Part shown: positions 41,090 to 49,719 of the stretch, one piece after another
Position numbering within the stretch: position 1 is the stretch's first letter
Layout: every line of letters starts with the position of its first letter
Source: UBA10161 sp964581105
GTDB lineage: Archaea > Micrarchaeota > Micrarchaeia > Anstonellales > Anstonellaceae
Direction: 5' to 3'
Length of the DNA: 64,000 bases
NCBI GenBank assembly: GCA_964581105.1
Contig: CAZOMB010000004.1
Coordinates: forward strand, 1 to 64,000
Notes under the pieces: model-generated
Told to the model about the DNA's origin: nothing
The model's input: the letters and a program-made list of their open reading frames with translations, nothing else
The model's database searches: none
Program-made: the position numbers and the translations under genes

Positions 41090-43789
41090 ATGGCAGCAGC
41101 AAGGCAGGTAAAAGGCATGGGCAGGCAGAAAATGCTTGCAATGGTGCAAATGCTCAAAAGCGATGAAAACCTCGGGGATGCACTGCTGGTTGCGCTTGGC
41201 ACGCTTTTCCTGCTTTCATCATTCATTTTTTATCCCCTTTATCTGGTGCCAGTGCTTGCTGCAATAACAGGCGCAATTGCTTACAAAAAGCCGCCATTAG
41301 GGACAATTGCTGCAATGTTCATAGCATTTCCAGCAGTTGCATATCAGGCGCCTGTTCTTGCCTGGGTATTTACCCTGGCAATAGCAATAACCTTGTTTGA
41401 GGCATGGAACCATTGGAGCACAATCTCATTTTTGCAAATAGCAATACTTGCGCCGTTTGCCGCCTTTCCATTTTCTCTGCTTTCCGGCTTTTTGTTCTTG
41501 GCCTTGGGAATTGCTGCCTTAAGGTTTGGAAGCAGTCACAGCTTTGCAGTCTCATTGCCAGCAATTTTTGTTGTTCTTTTGCTCTCTTCAGTATGGATGC
41601 AGCCAACAGAATCTTTCATAACAATATCAAACCAGTACTTGTCGCTTTATTCGCCAGCAATGGCCCAGCTTCAGAACAGCGCTTTGCCAGAGGTTGGGAT
41701 TTTTGAGATGGCACCAGCAGCAGGAGGGGCAATTGCATCGATTTTCAGTGCGCAAAGCATAATTGCAGTTTCCCCTGCCCTTGGAAAACTTGTGAGCAAT
41801 GCCTATCTTCTGATTTTCCAGGACTATGCAATTATCCAGCTGCTGGTATGGGCTGTTGCACTTTTTGTTTGCGCATTTTTGCCTGCAAGGCTTGACAGAG
41901 AGTACAAGCAGTCAATCTCATGCCTTGCCCTGTTCCTTGTGCCAATAACAAACTTTTTTGTTGCGCCTGCTTTTAACAACCCGTTTGACAGCATTTCATT
42001 TGCCTATTGCGCAGCATCAGTTGCAATAGTATTTGCAATGGAGCACTATGGCTTCAAGCTGAGCAGGGAAAGGATTGTGATGAGAAGGCAAAAGCAAAAG
42101 GCATTTGGAAAGTTTGGCATCCAAGACCTTGGAGATTCAGCAGGAGTTGAGTCGCTTGAGGATGTTGGGGGCTATAAGGACGTAAAAACAGAGCTGCAGG
42201 AGGCAATAATATCCCCAATAAAGAAAAAAGAGCTTGCCTATACATATGGGATAAAGCCCCCAAACGGAATTTTGCTTTTTGGCCCGCCTGGCACAGGAAA
42301 AACTTTGCTGATGAAAGCCCTTGCAAAGGAGCTGAATATTGGGTTTTATTATGTCAAGTGCTCTGACCTTTTGTCAGAGTGGTACGGGGAAAGCGAAAAA
42401 AACCTTTCAGAGGTATTTGCAAGCGCAAGAAAGAATGCGCCTTGCGTGCTTTTTTTTGATGAGATAGATTCCATTGGAAAAAAGAGAGACTCTTACACTT
42501 CTGACGACGTAGCCCCAAGAATAATGAGTGTGCTGCTGCAAGAGCTTGACGGATTTAGGGAAAAGAAAAAGACTGTGATAACTATAGGGGCAACAAACAT
42601 ACCTGACCAGCTGGACCCTGCCTTGATGAGGCCTGGCAGGTTTGACAAGATAATTTACATGCCATTGCCAGATGAGGCAGCAAGAAAAGCAATCTTTAAG
42701 GTGCATTTGAAAAAGCTGCCAGTTGACCAGGACCTTGACTTTGCAAAGCTGGCTGCAAAAACAAAAAGATATTCTGGGGCAGACATAAAAAATATCTGCA
42801 CAGAGGCAACCCGCCTTGCTGCAAAAGAGGCAGTAAAATCAGACGTTGTTGTGCCTGTGTCAATGAAACACATTCTTTCAACAATAAAAAAGCTCAAGCC
42901 TTCTGTCTCGCTATCCTCAATTGAGACTTACAAGAAGTTTAGGATGGATTATGAAAGAAGAAGCGAGGCACAGGAAAAAAGCCCTGATGCAAAAGGAGTG
43001 CGCTGGGAAGATGTTGCAGGCCTTAAAGAGGTCAGAAGAGAGCTGCTTGAATCTATTGAGATTCCTCTTCTCCACGAGGACTTGATGAAAGACATGGATG
43101 TCCAGCCAAGCAAAGGATTGCTTCTTTTTGGCCCGCCTGGCTGCGGAAAAACAATGATAGTAAAGGCAGCTGCAAATGAGCTTAATGCAAACTTTCTCAC
43201 AATATCAGGCGCAGAGCTTATGAAAGACAGGAGCAAAAGTCCCTCAGCCCATGTAAAGGAGATATTTAACAGGGCAAGAGAATCAGCGCCAGCCCTGATT
43301 TTCATTGACGAAATAGAAGCCTTGGCACCAAGCAGGGACCAGTACAGGGGGGGAATCCTTACTGAGCTTTTGCAGGAGCTTGACGGGATAAATGAGCTGA
43401 AAAATGTGCTTCTTGTCGGCGCAACAAACAAGCCAGGCACACTTGATGCTGCAATTTTAAGGCCTGGCAGGTTTGACAAGATAATTTACATACCGCCTCC
43501 AGACGAGCCTGCAAGGAAAAAGATATTTACAATAAATTTGGCAAAATTCCTGAAAGCAGTGAGCCTTGACAGGCTGGCAAAAGCAAGCGAGGGCTTTTCA
43601 GGCGCTGACATTGCCTCTGTATGCCAAAAGGCAAAAATGCAGATGGTAAGAAACAGGTTGAGAGGAAAGCCCTCAGCACTGAAAACAGCAGACGTAATAA
43701 GGATAATTGAAAAGAGAAGGCCATCAATAACGCAAAAGGCCTTGAGAAACTATTTTGCATTCATGCAGGAATATGGCGAAAGAAAGTAA
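41090..43789 (+). CDS. membrane-embedded Cdc48-like double AAA ATPase
   Basis: An 899-residue protein. Residues about 25-315 contain nine or ten hydrophobic segments. Two AAA modules of Cdc48/VAT type follow. D1 has the entry LEDVGGYKDVKTELQEAI, Walker A GPPGTGKT (398-405), Walker B with Asp457-Glu458 and the second-region-of-homology arginines in DPALMRPGRFD. D2 has WEDVAGLKEVRRELLE, Walker A GPPGCGKT (681-688), Walker B with Asp740-Glu741 and DAAILRPGRFD. Normal archaeal Cdc48 has a soluble substrate-recognition N-domain instead. I infer a membrane-protein unfoldase, perhaps for extraction and degradation of membrane proteins. Confidence 0.88.
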   Translation: MAAARQVKGMGRQKMLAMVQMLKSDENLGDALLVALGTLFLLSSFIFYPLYLVPVLAAITGAIAYKKPPLGTIAAMFIAFPAVAYQAPVLAWVFTLAIAITLFEAWNHWSTISFLQIAILAPFAAFPFSLLSGFLFLALGIAALRFGSSHSFAVSLPAIFVVLLLSSVWMQPTESFITISNQYLSLYSPAMAQLQNSALPEVGIFEMAPAAGGAIASIFSAQSIIAVSPALGKLVSNAYLLIFQDYAIIQLLVWAVALFVCAFLPARLDREYKQSISCLALFLVPITNFFVAPAFNNPFDSISFAYCAASVAIVFAMEHYGFKLSRERIVMRRQKQKAFGKFGIQDLGDSAGVESLEDVGGYKDVKTELQEAIISPIKKKELAYTYGIKPPNGILLFGPPGTGKTLLMKALAKELNIGFYYVKCSDLLSEWYGESEKNLSEVFASARKNAPCVLFFDEIDSIGKKRDSYTSDDVAPRIMSVLLQELDGFREKKKTVITIGATNIPDQLDPALMRPGRFDKIIYMPLPDEAARKAIFKVHLKKLPVDQDLDFAKLAAKTKRYSGADIKNICTEATRLAAKEAVKSDVVVPVSMKHILSTIKKLKPSVSLSSIETYKKFRMDYERRSEAQEKSPDAKGVRWEDVAGLKEVRRELLESIEIPLLHEDLMKDMDVQPSKGLLLFGPPGCGKTMIVKAAANELNANFLTISGAELMKDRSKSPSAHVKEIFNRARESAPALIFIDEIEALAPSRDQYRGGILTELLQELDGINELKNVLLVGATNKPGTLDAAILRPGRFDKIIYIPPPDEPARKKIFTINLAKFLKAVSLDRLAKASEGFSGADIASVCQKAKMQMVRNRLRGKPSALKTADVIRIIEKRRPSITQKALRNYFAFMQEYGERK

Positions 43790-44142
43790 GCTATTATAGC
43801 TTTGTTATAAGTTTGCTTTTTTCAGGGGAAATAAGGCGAGGAAAACAGAAATTGACTTTATTTGCCTTTTTTAACAACCAAACTTCGTCAGTTTTATGGT
43901 GATTAATACTGGCATTGTCGATATTAAACCTTTTATTTATAAACTATTTTTTAAAAAACTCATAAAAATTTATAAACATAGCTCAAGACATCCTTCCTGC
44001 CTTCCTATGAGGGGCGCTTGACCACGCTCTGAGGTTAAGGGGTATGAAAAAGAAAAATTGAATGAAATCGATACAGGGCAAAAAATACATGTCGTCGATA
44101 AATTTTGTACCATGCCCTGAAAGACGACATTGAGGTGAAAAA
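43790..44142 (+). promoter_or_regulatory. promoter and long 5' leader of the S-layer gene
   Basis: A 353-nt region with no gene. It is very A/T-rich between 43925 and 43980, with two copies of tttataaac (43937-43945 and 43969-43977) that can serve as TATA boxes; the second would start transcription near 44000 and leave a leader of about 145 nt, unusual in this window where most genes are leaderless. The leader has a hairpin (cttgacc/ggttaag around 44028-44050) and the interleaved helices described separately, and ends in the ribosome binding site gaggtg at 44132-44137. Confidence 0.65.
44074..44130 (+). promoter_or_regulatory. predicted interleaved helices (pseudoknot) in the S-layer leader
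   Basis: cagggca (44074-44080) is exactly complementary to tgccctg (44113-44119), and atgtcgtc (44089-44096) to gacgacat (44123-44130). The order A-B-A'-B' is that of an H-type pseudoknot with helices of 7 and 8 bp and connecting loops of 8, 16 and 3 nt. It ends 1 nt before the gaggtg ribosome binding site. It could hold the message 5' end stable or control ribosome access. Confidence 0.65.
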
Positions 44143-46926
44143 ATGAAAGGGATAAACGTAAAGAAAATTGCGGCCCTTGCCGGCACGGGTATCCTTTTGG
44201 GAGCCAGCTTAGGTTTCGCCGATGTAGTATATGGCGACACCCAGGTTGTTGACCAGAATGGACAACCGACAGTAAAGGTTTATGTCGGCAGCGCAGCAGC
44301 AATCTCTGACGGTGTGGCAGCAGCCAACATCGCAGCAAAGATTGCAAACGAGGCATATATGAGCTCGACTCTGACTGCCTCAGTGAGCGGAGACCCGACC
44401 TGCACAGTCGGATCTGACGTTGGTGGAACTGGAACTTGCGAACTCGTTGAGAGCAGCAAGACAGTTACTCTTGAAGTAACCCTGCCAGGAAGCATTGCAG
44501 GAACCCACCAGTTTAAGACGCTCATAACAGACACGGTTGACAGGACCCTGCAAAACAGGAATGCCACAAGGTCTGAGGACAACTATACCTCAACCATGGG
44601 CTCTTCTGACACGTCAGGTGCACTTACTTCACCGCTTAGGGCGGTAGAAGGAGACACTGCAAGGGCAAAGAACCTTTACAAGATTGGTTCTGGCCAATTC
44701 ACTGGCTTTGCTGACTACTCTATGGTAGACACACAGGCAGTGAGCACCACGTACACTGAAGAGCAGAACTTTTGGGTTGGCTCTACTGTGGGCGGTGTTA
44801 AGTATGATTCCTCTTCAGCATATAGGGACATCATAGTTAACAAGTTCAGAGCAATGGCCTATAACCTGAAGTTCACTGGTAATGACTATGGTATTCCAGT
44901 GTGCACTGGAGACCTTAACTCAACCCTATCTGACGACTGGACGAGTTGCGCAACTGACTCCAACTCAAGGACTGACAGGCACAGGCTTAAGCTTAAGTTC
45001 CTGGGTTCTGAGTGGATAATCAGTGAAATGAATGACCCTGTCCTCACAATGAGGAGCCAGGTCAATGCAACCAGCGGAGGAACTGTCAAGCTTGCCAAAG
45101 AGGCAAAGTATGGCATTGTCCAGGTCGGAGGAGTGCTCGACGCAGGAACATTCCAGATCAGGCTGTCAGACATTTCAGTCGCAGTCGGAGCTGCAAATGT
45201 GCACCCTGCAATCATTGACGTGCTCGACGCCAACGAGGCAGTCGTAGGACAGATTCAGGTCGACCCAGGCTCTACCTATACTTTCACTCAGAGCGGAACT
45301 GGCAACACAGTGAAGATTCACGTGTATAAGACTGCGCCAGGTTTCACACTGAACGCAAAGTGGGCAGAGATGGCAATCTACTCTGATGAGGTTACCCTTA
45401 AGGATGGCCAGAGATACAACCTTGTTTCATCCACTGACACTGACAAGAACTTTAAGGTGTCTTTGATTTGGAAGAACAGGGACTTTACTGGCTCAACAGG
45501 AGGAAACGACTCATCTGCAGACTCACTTCGTGAGATCGTTGTGTATAACATTGACGGTCTTGACAGCAAAGTGGCTGCAGGAGATGTTGTAAACTTCCTT
45601 GAGGCAGCACCAACATTTAAGCTGACCTACAATGGGCTTGACCTTACTGACGACGACTACCAGCCTCTTACATATGACGCTCTGTCACCAGACACATACC
45701 GTGTTGCAACCACCACAGGTGATGTTGCATGCGGCGCAACAAGTGCTGCTGACTGGTCATATGCAGACGCCAAGTGGGTTGAGATAAAGACTGGCGGAGT
45801 CCAGCTTCTCGGAGGAAGTGGCACCAACCTTATCAATGGTGGCTACTTGCTTGAGAAGGTTTACTTTGACCCAATCGGTAGATACAACAACAGCAGCTCA
45901 ACCTTTAATGGGACCTTTAACCAGAGCGTGCGGAAGGAGATGTGGAACCCCACTATCTTCTGGAAGGTTTCAGGAAGGGACTGCTATAACTGGAACAGCT
46001 TTAGCTACGAAGGTGCAGCATACACAACCACTGACTCAAACGCAGTTAGGTTTGAGACAGCCGGCGACAACACTGCTGCACTTGGTGGAATCTTCTTCAC
46101 CAACAATTCAACCCTTACGACAACTGCCTCTGATACGGCAAGTTTCCAGGGAGCAATTGTTCTGAAAGAAGACGCTGGCTACTATGGATTGACCAGCAAC
46201 AACGCAGTGTACACTGCTATACCGTATATTGCAAACGGAAGCAGCAGCACAAGCGGAACCAACCCCTTCAGGTTTAGGACTGCGGACTCATCTACTCAGC
46301 AGGCATATTACAACTCGCTTGCTGGCGGTATCTGGTTCACAGGCTATGAGCCAACATTTGTAAGTGAGAGGGGATCAAAGGTTACCAGCGTTGGAACCAC
46401 TGACGCAGACTTCAAGGTTGCAAAGAGAGTCGGACTCGCGGAGTTCAACTTTGCCTTTGCAGACACCTCAGCCGCAACCGGCGGAGAGGAATATGTGCTT
46501 GGAGTTGGCGACAGCAAAGTGTTTGGTGGCGTGACTGTATTGGTCAAGGCCATTGACGCTGATTGCGGAAGCTGCTCAGTTCTCGGCCCAGGCGGAACAC
46601 CTGCATGCACTGTTGACACAACAGACCTTACTGCTGTGATTAACCCGAACAACGCGGCATCTGTTGAGGTAACTGAACCTTACAAGCTGACCTCTAACAT
46701 GGTCATGCTTGACACAGATGGCCCAAGCGCTGGCGTGGCAATTACAGTCGGTGGACCTGCTGTCAACACAATGACTGCAGACGCTCTCCAAGACTCAAGT
46801 GTTGACTTCAACGTTGACACTGTAGTCGTTAAGGAGGTCGGCAACAAGATAGTTGTTGCAGGACTGACTGCTGAGGACACTTTGACTGCTGCAGACCAGT
46901 TTATTGCTGGTGTGAAGAGGCAGTAA
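44143..46926 (+). CDS. major S-layer protein
   Basis: A 927-residue exported protein with a signal peptide (cleavage likely after SLGFA, about residue 26). The mature N-terminus shows VKVYVGSAAAISDGVAAANI, the S_layer_N signature known from methanococcal S-layer proteins. Residues 119-500 and 515-760 form two blocks that recur, in the opposite order, in the paralogue at 20294. The C-terminal about 100 residues (ending AADQFIAGVKRQ) look like S_layer_C. Codon use differs from neighbours (AAG, GAC, AAC, GTC preferred), as expected for the most abundant protein of the cell. A terminator hairpin and T-runs follow. Confidence 0.92.
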   Translation: MKGINVKKIAALAGTGILLGASLGFADVVYGDTQVVDQNGQPTVKVYVGSAAAISDGVAAANIAAKIANEAYMSSTLTASVSGDPTCTVGSDVGGTGTCELVESSKTVTLEVTLPGSIAGTHQFKTLITDTVDRTLQNRNATRSEDNYTSTMGSSDTSGALTSPLRAVEGDTARAKNLYKIGSGQFTGFADYSMVDTQAVSTTYTEEQNFWVGSTVGGVKYDSSSAYRDIIVNKFRAMAYNLKFTGNDYGIPVCTGDLNSTLSDDWTSCATDSNSRTDRHRLKLKFLGSEWIISEMNDPVLTMRSQVNATSGGTVKLAKEAKYGIVQVGGVLDAGTFQIRLSDISVAVGAANVHPAIIDVLDANEAVVGQIQVDPGSTYTFTQSGTGNTVKIHVYKTAPGFTLNAKWAEMAIYSDEVTLKDGQRYNLVSSTDTDKNFKVSLIWKNRDFTGSTGGNDSSADSLREIVVYNIDGLDSKVAAGDVVNFLEAAPTFKLTYNGLDLTDDDYQPLTYDALSPDTYRVATTTGDVACGATSAADWSYADAKWVEIKTGGVQLLGGSGTNLINGGYLLEKVYFDPIGRYNNSSSTFNGTFNQSVRKEMWNPTIFWKVSGRDCYNWNSFSYEGAAYTTTDSNAVRFETAGDNTAALGGIFFTNNSTLTTTASDTASFQGAIVLKEDAGYYGLTSNNAVYTAIPYIANGSSSTSGTNPFRFRTADSSTQQAYYNSLAGGIWFTGYEPTFVSERGSKVTSVGTTDADFKVAKRVGLAEFNFAFADTSAATGGEEYVLGVGDSKVFGGVTVLVKAIDADCGSCSVLGPGGTPACTVDTTDLTAVINPNNAASVEVTEPYKLTSNMVMLDTDGPSAGVAITVGGPAVNTMTADALQDSSVDFNVDTVVVKEVGNKIVVAGLTAEDTLTAADQFIAGVKRQ

Positions 46927-46938
46927 AGGTAGCCAAAC

Positions 46939-46985
46939 GGGAAAGTGAAAGCTTTCCCACCCTTTTTTCTTTTTCTGTTTTTTTA
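46939..46985 (+). terminator. terminator of the S-layer gene
   Basis: A perfect 7-bp hairpin gggaaag/ctttccc (46939-46958, loop 6 nt) is followed by T-rich DNA (runs of 6, 5, 3 and 7 T with single interruptions). Confidence 0.7.
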
Positions 46986-47019
46986 CAATTCTTAGCAAGA
47001 GCCCTGCCAAAACTAATAC

Positions 47020-47028
47020 TTATATAAA
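47020..47028 (+). promoter_or_regulatory. TATA box of the 47095 gene
   Basis: The sequence ttatataaa predicts transcription start near 47048, leaving a leader of about 47 nt that begins almost at the hairpin below. Confidence 0.5.
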
Positions 47029-47051
47029 TTCTGGGAGGCGAAATTTAGGTA

Positions 47052-47078
47052 GCGCGCTTGCTGCGACCAAAAGCGCGC
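47052..47078 (+). promoter_or_regulatory. 5'-leader hairpin of the 47095 gene
   Basis: An 8-bp perfect stem gcgcgctt (47052-47059) / aagcgcgc (47071-47078) with an 11-nt loop sits near the predicted mRNA 5' end, with the ribosome binding site aggtggtg right after it. Confidence 0.55.
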
Positions 47079-47094
47079 ATAAGGTGGTGCTTGA

Positions 47095-49200
47095 ATGAGA
47101 ATTTTTGCTTTGATGCTTTGCTTTGTGCTGCTCTTGCAGCCTACTTTTTCAGCTGAGTTTTCAATAGACCCTTACCTTTACTCAGGTGAAACTGCGTCAA
47201 TGGTTGAGACTACTATATTTACTTCAAACAACAGCACTGCAAAACTTCTGAAAATTGACAATGAGGAAATAATGCTTGTTGTTGACGACAAGATAATTGA
47301 GGACAGGGGGCAGATAAAGGGGCTGATAACAGAATACTATAAAAAGAACTTTTATGCGTCTGACGAGGAGCTTAAAGAGCTCAAAGGGTTTGCAGACGAC
47401 TTTAATGACAGCAGGAATTACAAGACAAGGTATGGGCCTGTAGAATATGTTTGCTATACTTCTGGCACGTTTCTTGCGCATATTCCCTGCCATGACATGG
47501 GAAGCTGCATACAGACTGCGTCCACTTATTGCGCTATAACAGGTGCACAAGGCTGCATTGTTGACCTTCTTGCCACCCATATACTTGAGTACAAGAATGA
47601 CCTGGACAAGCTGAACAGTGCATATGAAAAATTTGACATTGCTTACACCACCTTTTCCCCTGAGACTGCTTCATTATCCCTTGACAATATGGACGATGCG
47701 TTTAATGAAATGAAAGACGCTGCAGACAGCATTGCAGACAGCAAGCTGCGGTTCCCTGAGACCACATCTTGCATGGACTGCATAGGCGTGTGCCCTGAGG
47801 CGCATTTTGATTATGGGGCAATAAGCTCAGGAAAGAGCAAGGTTGCCCAGCTAAGGGAAAAAATAGGCCCTCTTGCAAGCCTTGGGACTGCTGTTGACAG
47901 GATTTTGCTTTCAACAGAGGAGAGGATAAAATACAGGGAAGGCGAGGAAAAAGCCCTGATTTTTGAGCCAAAATACGAGGCTGTGAAAACAAAATTTGAG
48001 GATTTGAAGGCACAGGCAGTTGAAGCAAAGGCACTTGTTGCAGACAAGAGCTTTGTTGACAGCGCTGATTTGTTTTTGGACAAGGCTGAAGAGCTTGAGC
48101 AAAGGGTTTTGGCGCGCGATTTTGATGGGTTTAACCCCCTGCTCTCAAGCTATGAGACTGCTGGCTGGACTTTGGCTGCAAAAATAAACAATTCCACTTC
48201 TGCCTATAAGACGGCATTTGAAACCCAGGATGATGCAGGAGACAAAGTGCTGCTTGCCCAGTGGGGAGTCAACAGGCTTTCGCCAGCATCTGTTGACTCA
48301 TACAACTCTCTTGCAAAGAGAAAAAATACTCTTGACTCTGATTTTGACCCCCCAATGACCTCTGCCCAGTATTATGCGCTTTCATCGAATTATGATGACC
48401 TTGCCTCAGATGCACAGGCATTTGTAGCAGCTTCAGGAGGAATACAAGACTCAATATTTGGGGCAGGCAATGCAATCTCAAGGGATGCCATTGACGGCAC
48501 AATGACCTTGGCTTCAAATATTATGCCTGTGTCATTCAAGACAAGAAAAGAATATGCACCATATATACTGCCATTTGTCATTGCTGTTGTTGACCTTTCT
48601 TTGCTTTCAGTCGGCCTGCTGGCATTTGCAGCCGTGTTTTACTATTTCCATGGGTTTTTCAAAAGCAAGCTTGCAGTATCAGGCTGGGCAATTTCAATGC
48701 TTGCATTTGTCTTCATAATGCTCATAGGCTCTGCAGGCATTTACGCAGTTGTGTTCAGCACTGAGAGTTACACTGATTTTGTTGACTTTATGGGCACAGT
48801 AAAGGCTTCTAACAGCGTTGCAGTCATAGTTGACGAGAGTGGCGTGCCGTCAGGGGCTTCTGACTCAATGAAAGCATGCGCAGGCCAGATACAGGACCAG
48901 CTTGATGAGCTTGACAAGCAAACATTGAAGTATTATATCAACACAAACAAGTGCACATCAATAATCCCAAAGCCTTCTGCAAACAATTCAAGTGAAACTG
49001 TATATGAAACTCTTCATAACCTGGTTGCAGAAGACTGCCTTGACTCAATACCCGACATCCCTGTGATTGAGCTTAGGTACTCAAGCGAGAACAAGGTGCC
49101 AAGCTTCACAACAGTTGTCACACAGCAGGCAATCTTTAAAGGCAATGCTGCCTATTATGACAAAGCGCCTATGTGCGACCCTGCAAATGTATTGAATTAG
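47095..49200 (+). CDS. exported membrane protein with Cys-rich ectodomain
   Basis: A 701-residue protein. A signal peptide of 18-20 residues is followed by an ectodomain of about 480 residues with paired cysteines (CHDMGSCIQTASTYC; TTSCMDCIGVCPE) and long helical parts with coiled-coil character (KYEAVKTKFEDLKAQAVEAK). Then come three membrane segments at about residues 490-565 and a further exported C-terminal domain with cysteines. No family recognised. A well-formed leader hairpin and a strong ribosome binding site suggest high or regulated expression. The next gene, 9 nt downstream, is a small membrane protein probably of the same unit. Confidence 0.7.
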   Translation: MRIFALMLCFVLLLQPTFSAEFSIDPYLYSGETASMVETTIFTSNNSTAKLLKIDNEEIMLVVDDKIIEDRGQIKGLITEYYKKNFYASDEELKELKGFADDFNDSRNYKTRYGPVEYVCYTSGTFLAHIPCHDMGSCIQTASTYCAITGAQGCIVDLLATHILEYKNDLDKLNSAYEKFDIAYTTFSPETASLSLDNMDDAFNEMKDAADSIADSKLRFPETTSCMDCIGVCPEAHFDYGAISSGKSKVAQLREKIGPLASLGTAVDRILLSTEERIKYREGEEKALIFEPKYEAVKTKFEDLKAQAVEAKALVADKSFVDSADLFLDKAEELEQRVLARDFDGFNPLLSSYETAGWTLAAKINNSTSAYKTAFETQDDAGDKVLLAQWGVNRLSPASVDSYNSLAKRKNTLDSDFDPPMTSAQYYALSSNYDDLASDAQAFVAASGGIQDSIFGAGNAISRDAIDGTMTLASNIMPVSFKTRKEYAPYILPFVIAVVDLSLLSVGLLAFAAVFYYFHGFFKSKLAVSGWAISMLAFVFIMLIGSAGIYAVVFSTESYTDFVDFMGTVKASNSVAVIVDESGVPSGASDSMKACAGQIQDQLDELDKQTLKYYINTNKCTSIIPKPSANNSSETVYETLHNLVAEDCLDSIPDIPVIELRYSSENKVPSFTTVVTQQAIFKGNAAYYDKAPMCDPANVLN

Positions 49201-49209
49201 GGGATTTTT

Positions 49210-49680
49210 ATGAAGCTTAAAGAAAAGGACAAGTTAGCCTTGTTTGCGCTTATTGGAGTGCTTGCAATTGCAGCAGGAGCATATGTGCTGCTTTTCTCAG
49301 AAGAGCCGGACAATCCTTCTGACATTGACGGCTTTGTCTCTTCTGTTATGCGCTCAAGCTCTGTTTCCCTGTTTTTTGATGTCAGAGGGGCAGATGCTGA
49401 CTCTTCAAGGCTGATTTACCAGTGCGGGGTTGACCTTGTAGGCGGCAAGCTGCTTGGGGCAAAGACAATAAACACATATGCATGCGATGATAAGGGATGC
49501 CTTTCAGCAAGCTCTGCTGCAAACGGGAGCAATTCTTTGACATATGAGCAGGTGAAAAACAATCTCAAAAAAGAGCCATATGTCCTGATAGCTAAAGGCA
49601 CTCCTGAAACCAAATTCTTTGAAAGGCATATGGAAATCTACATAGACCAGAGCTTTATCTCAACCTGCAAGCTTGGCTAA
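49210..49680 (+). CDS. small membrane-anchored exported protein
   Basis: A 156-residue protein with a short basic cytosolic end, one membrane helix (LALFALIGVLAIAAGAYVLL, residues 9-28) and a soluble external domain with four cysteines (IYQCGVDLV, YACDDKGC, ISTCKLG). No family recognised. It starts 9 nt after the 701-residue protein and is probably its partner. Confidence 0.65.
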   Translation: MKLKEKDKLALFALIGVLAIAAGAYVLLFSEEPDNPSDIDGFVSSVMRSSSVSLFFDVRGADADSSRLIYQCGVDLVGGKLLGAKTINTYACDDKGCLSASSAANGSNSLTYEQVKNNLKKEPYVLIAKGTPETKFFERHMEIYIDQSFISTCKLG

Positions 49681-49719
49681 GCAACAACTATCTTAATCCT
49701 TGCCCCCCACTTATTTTGC

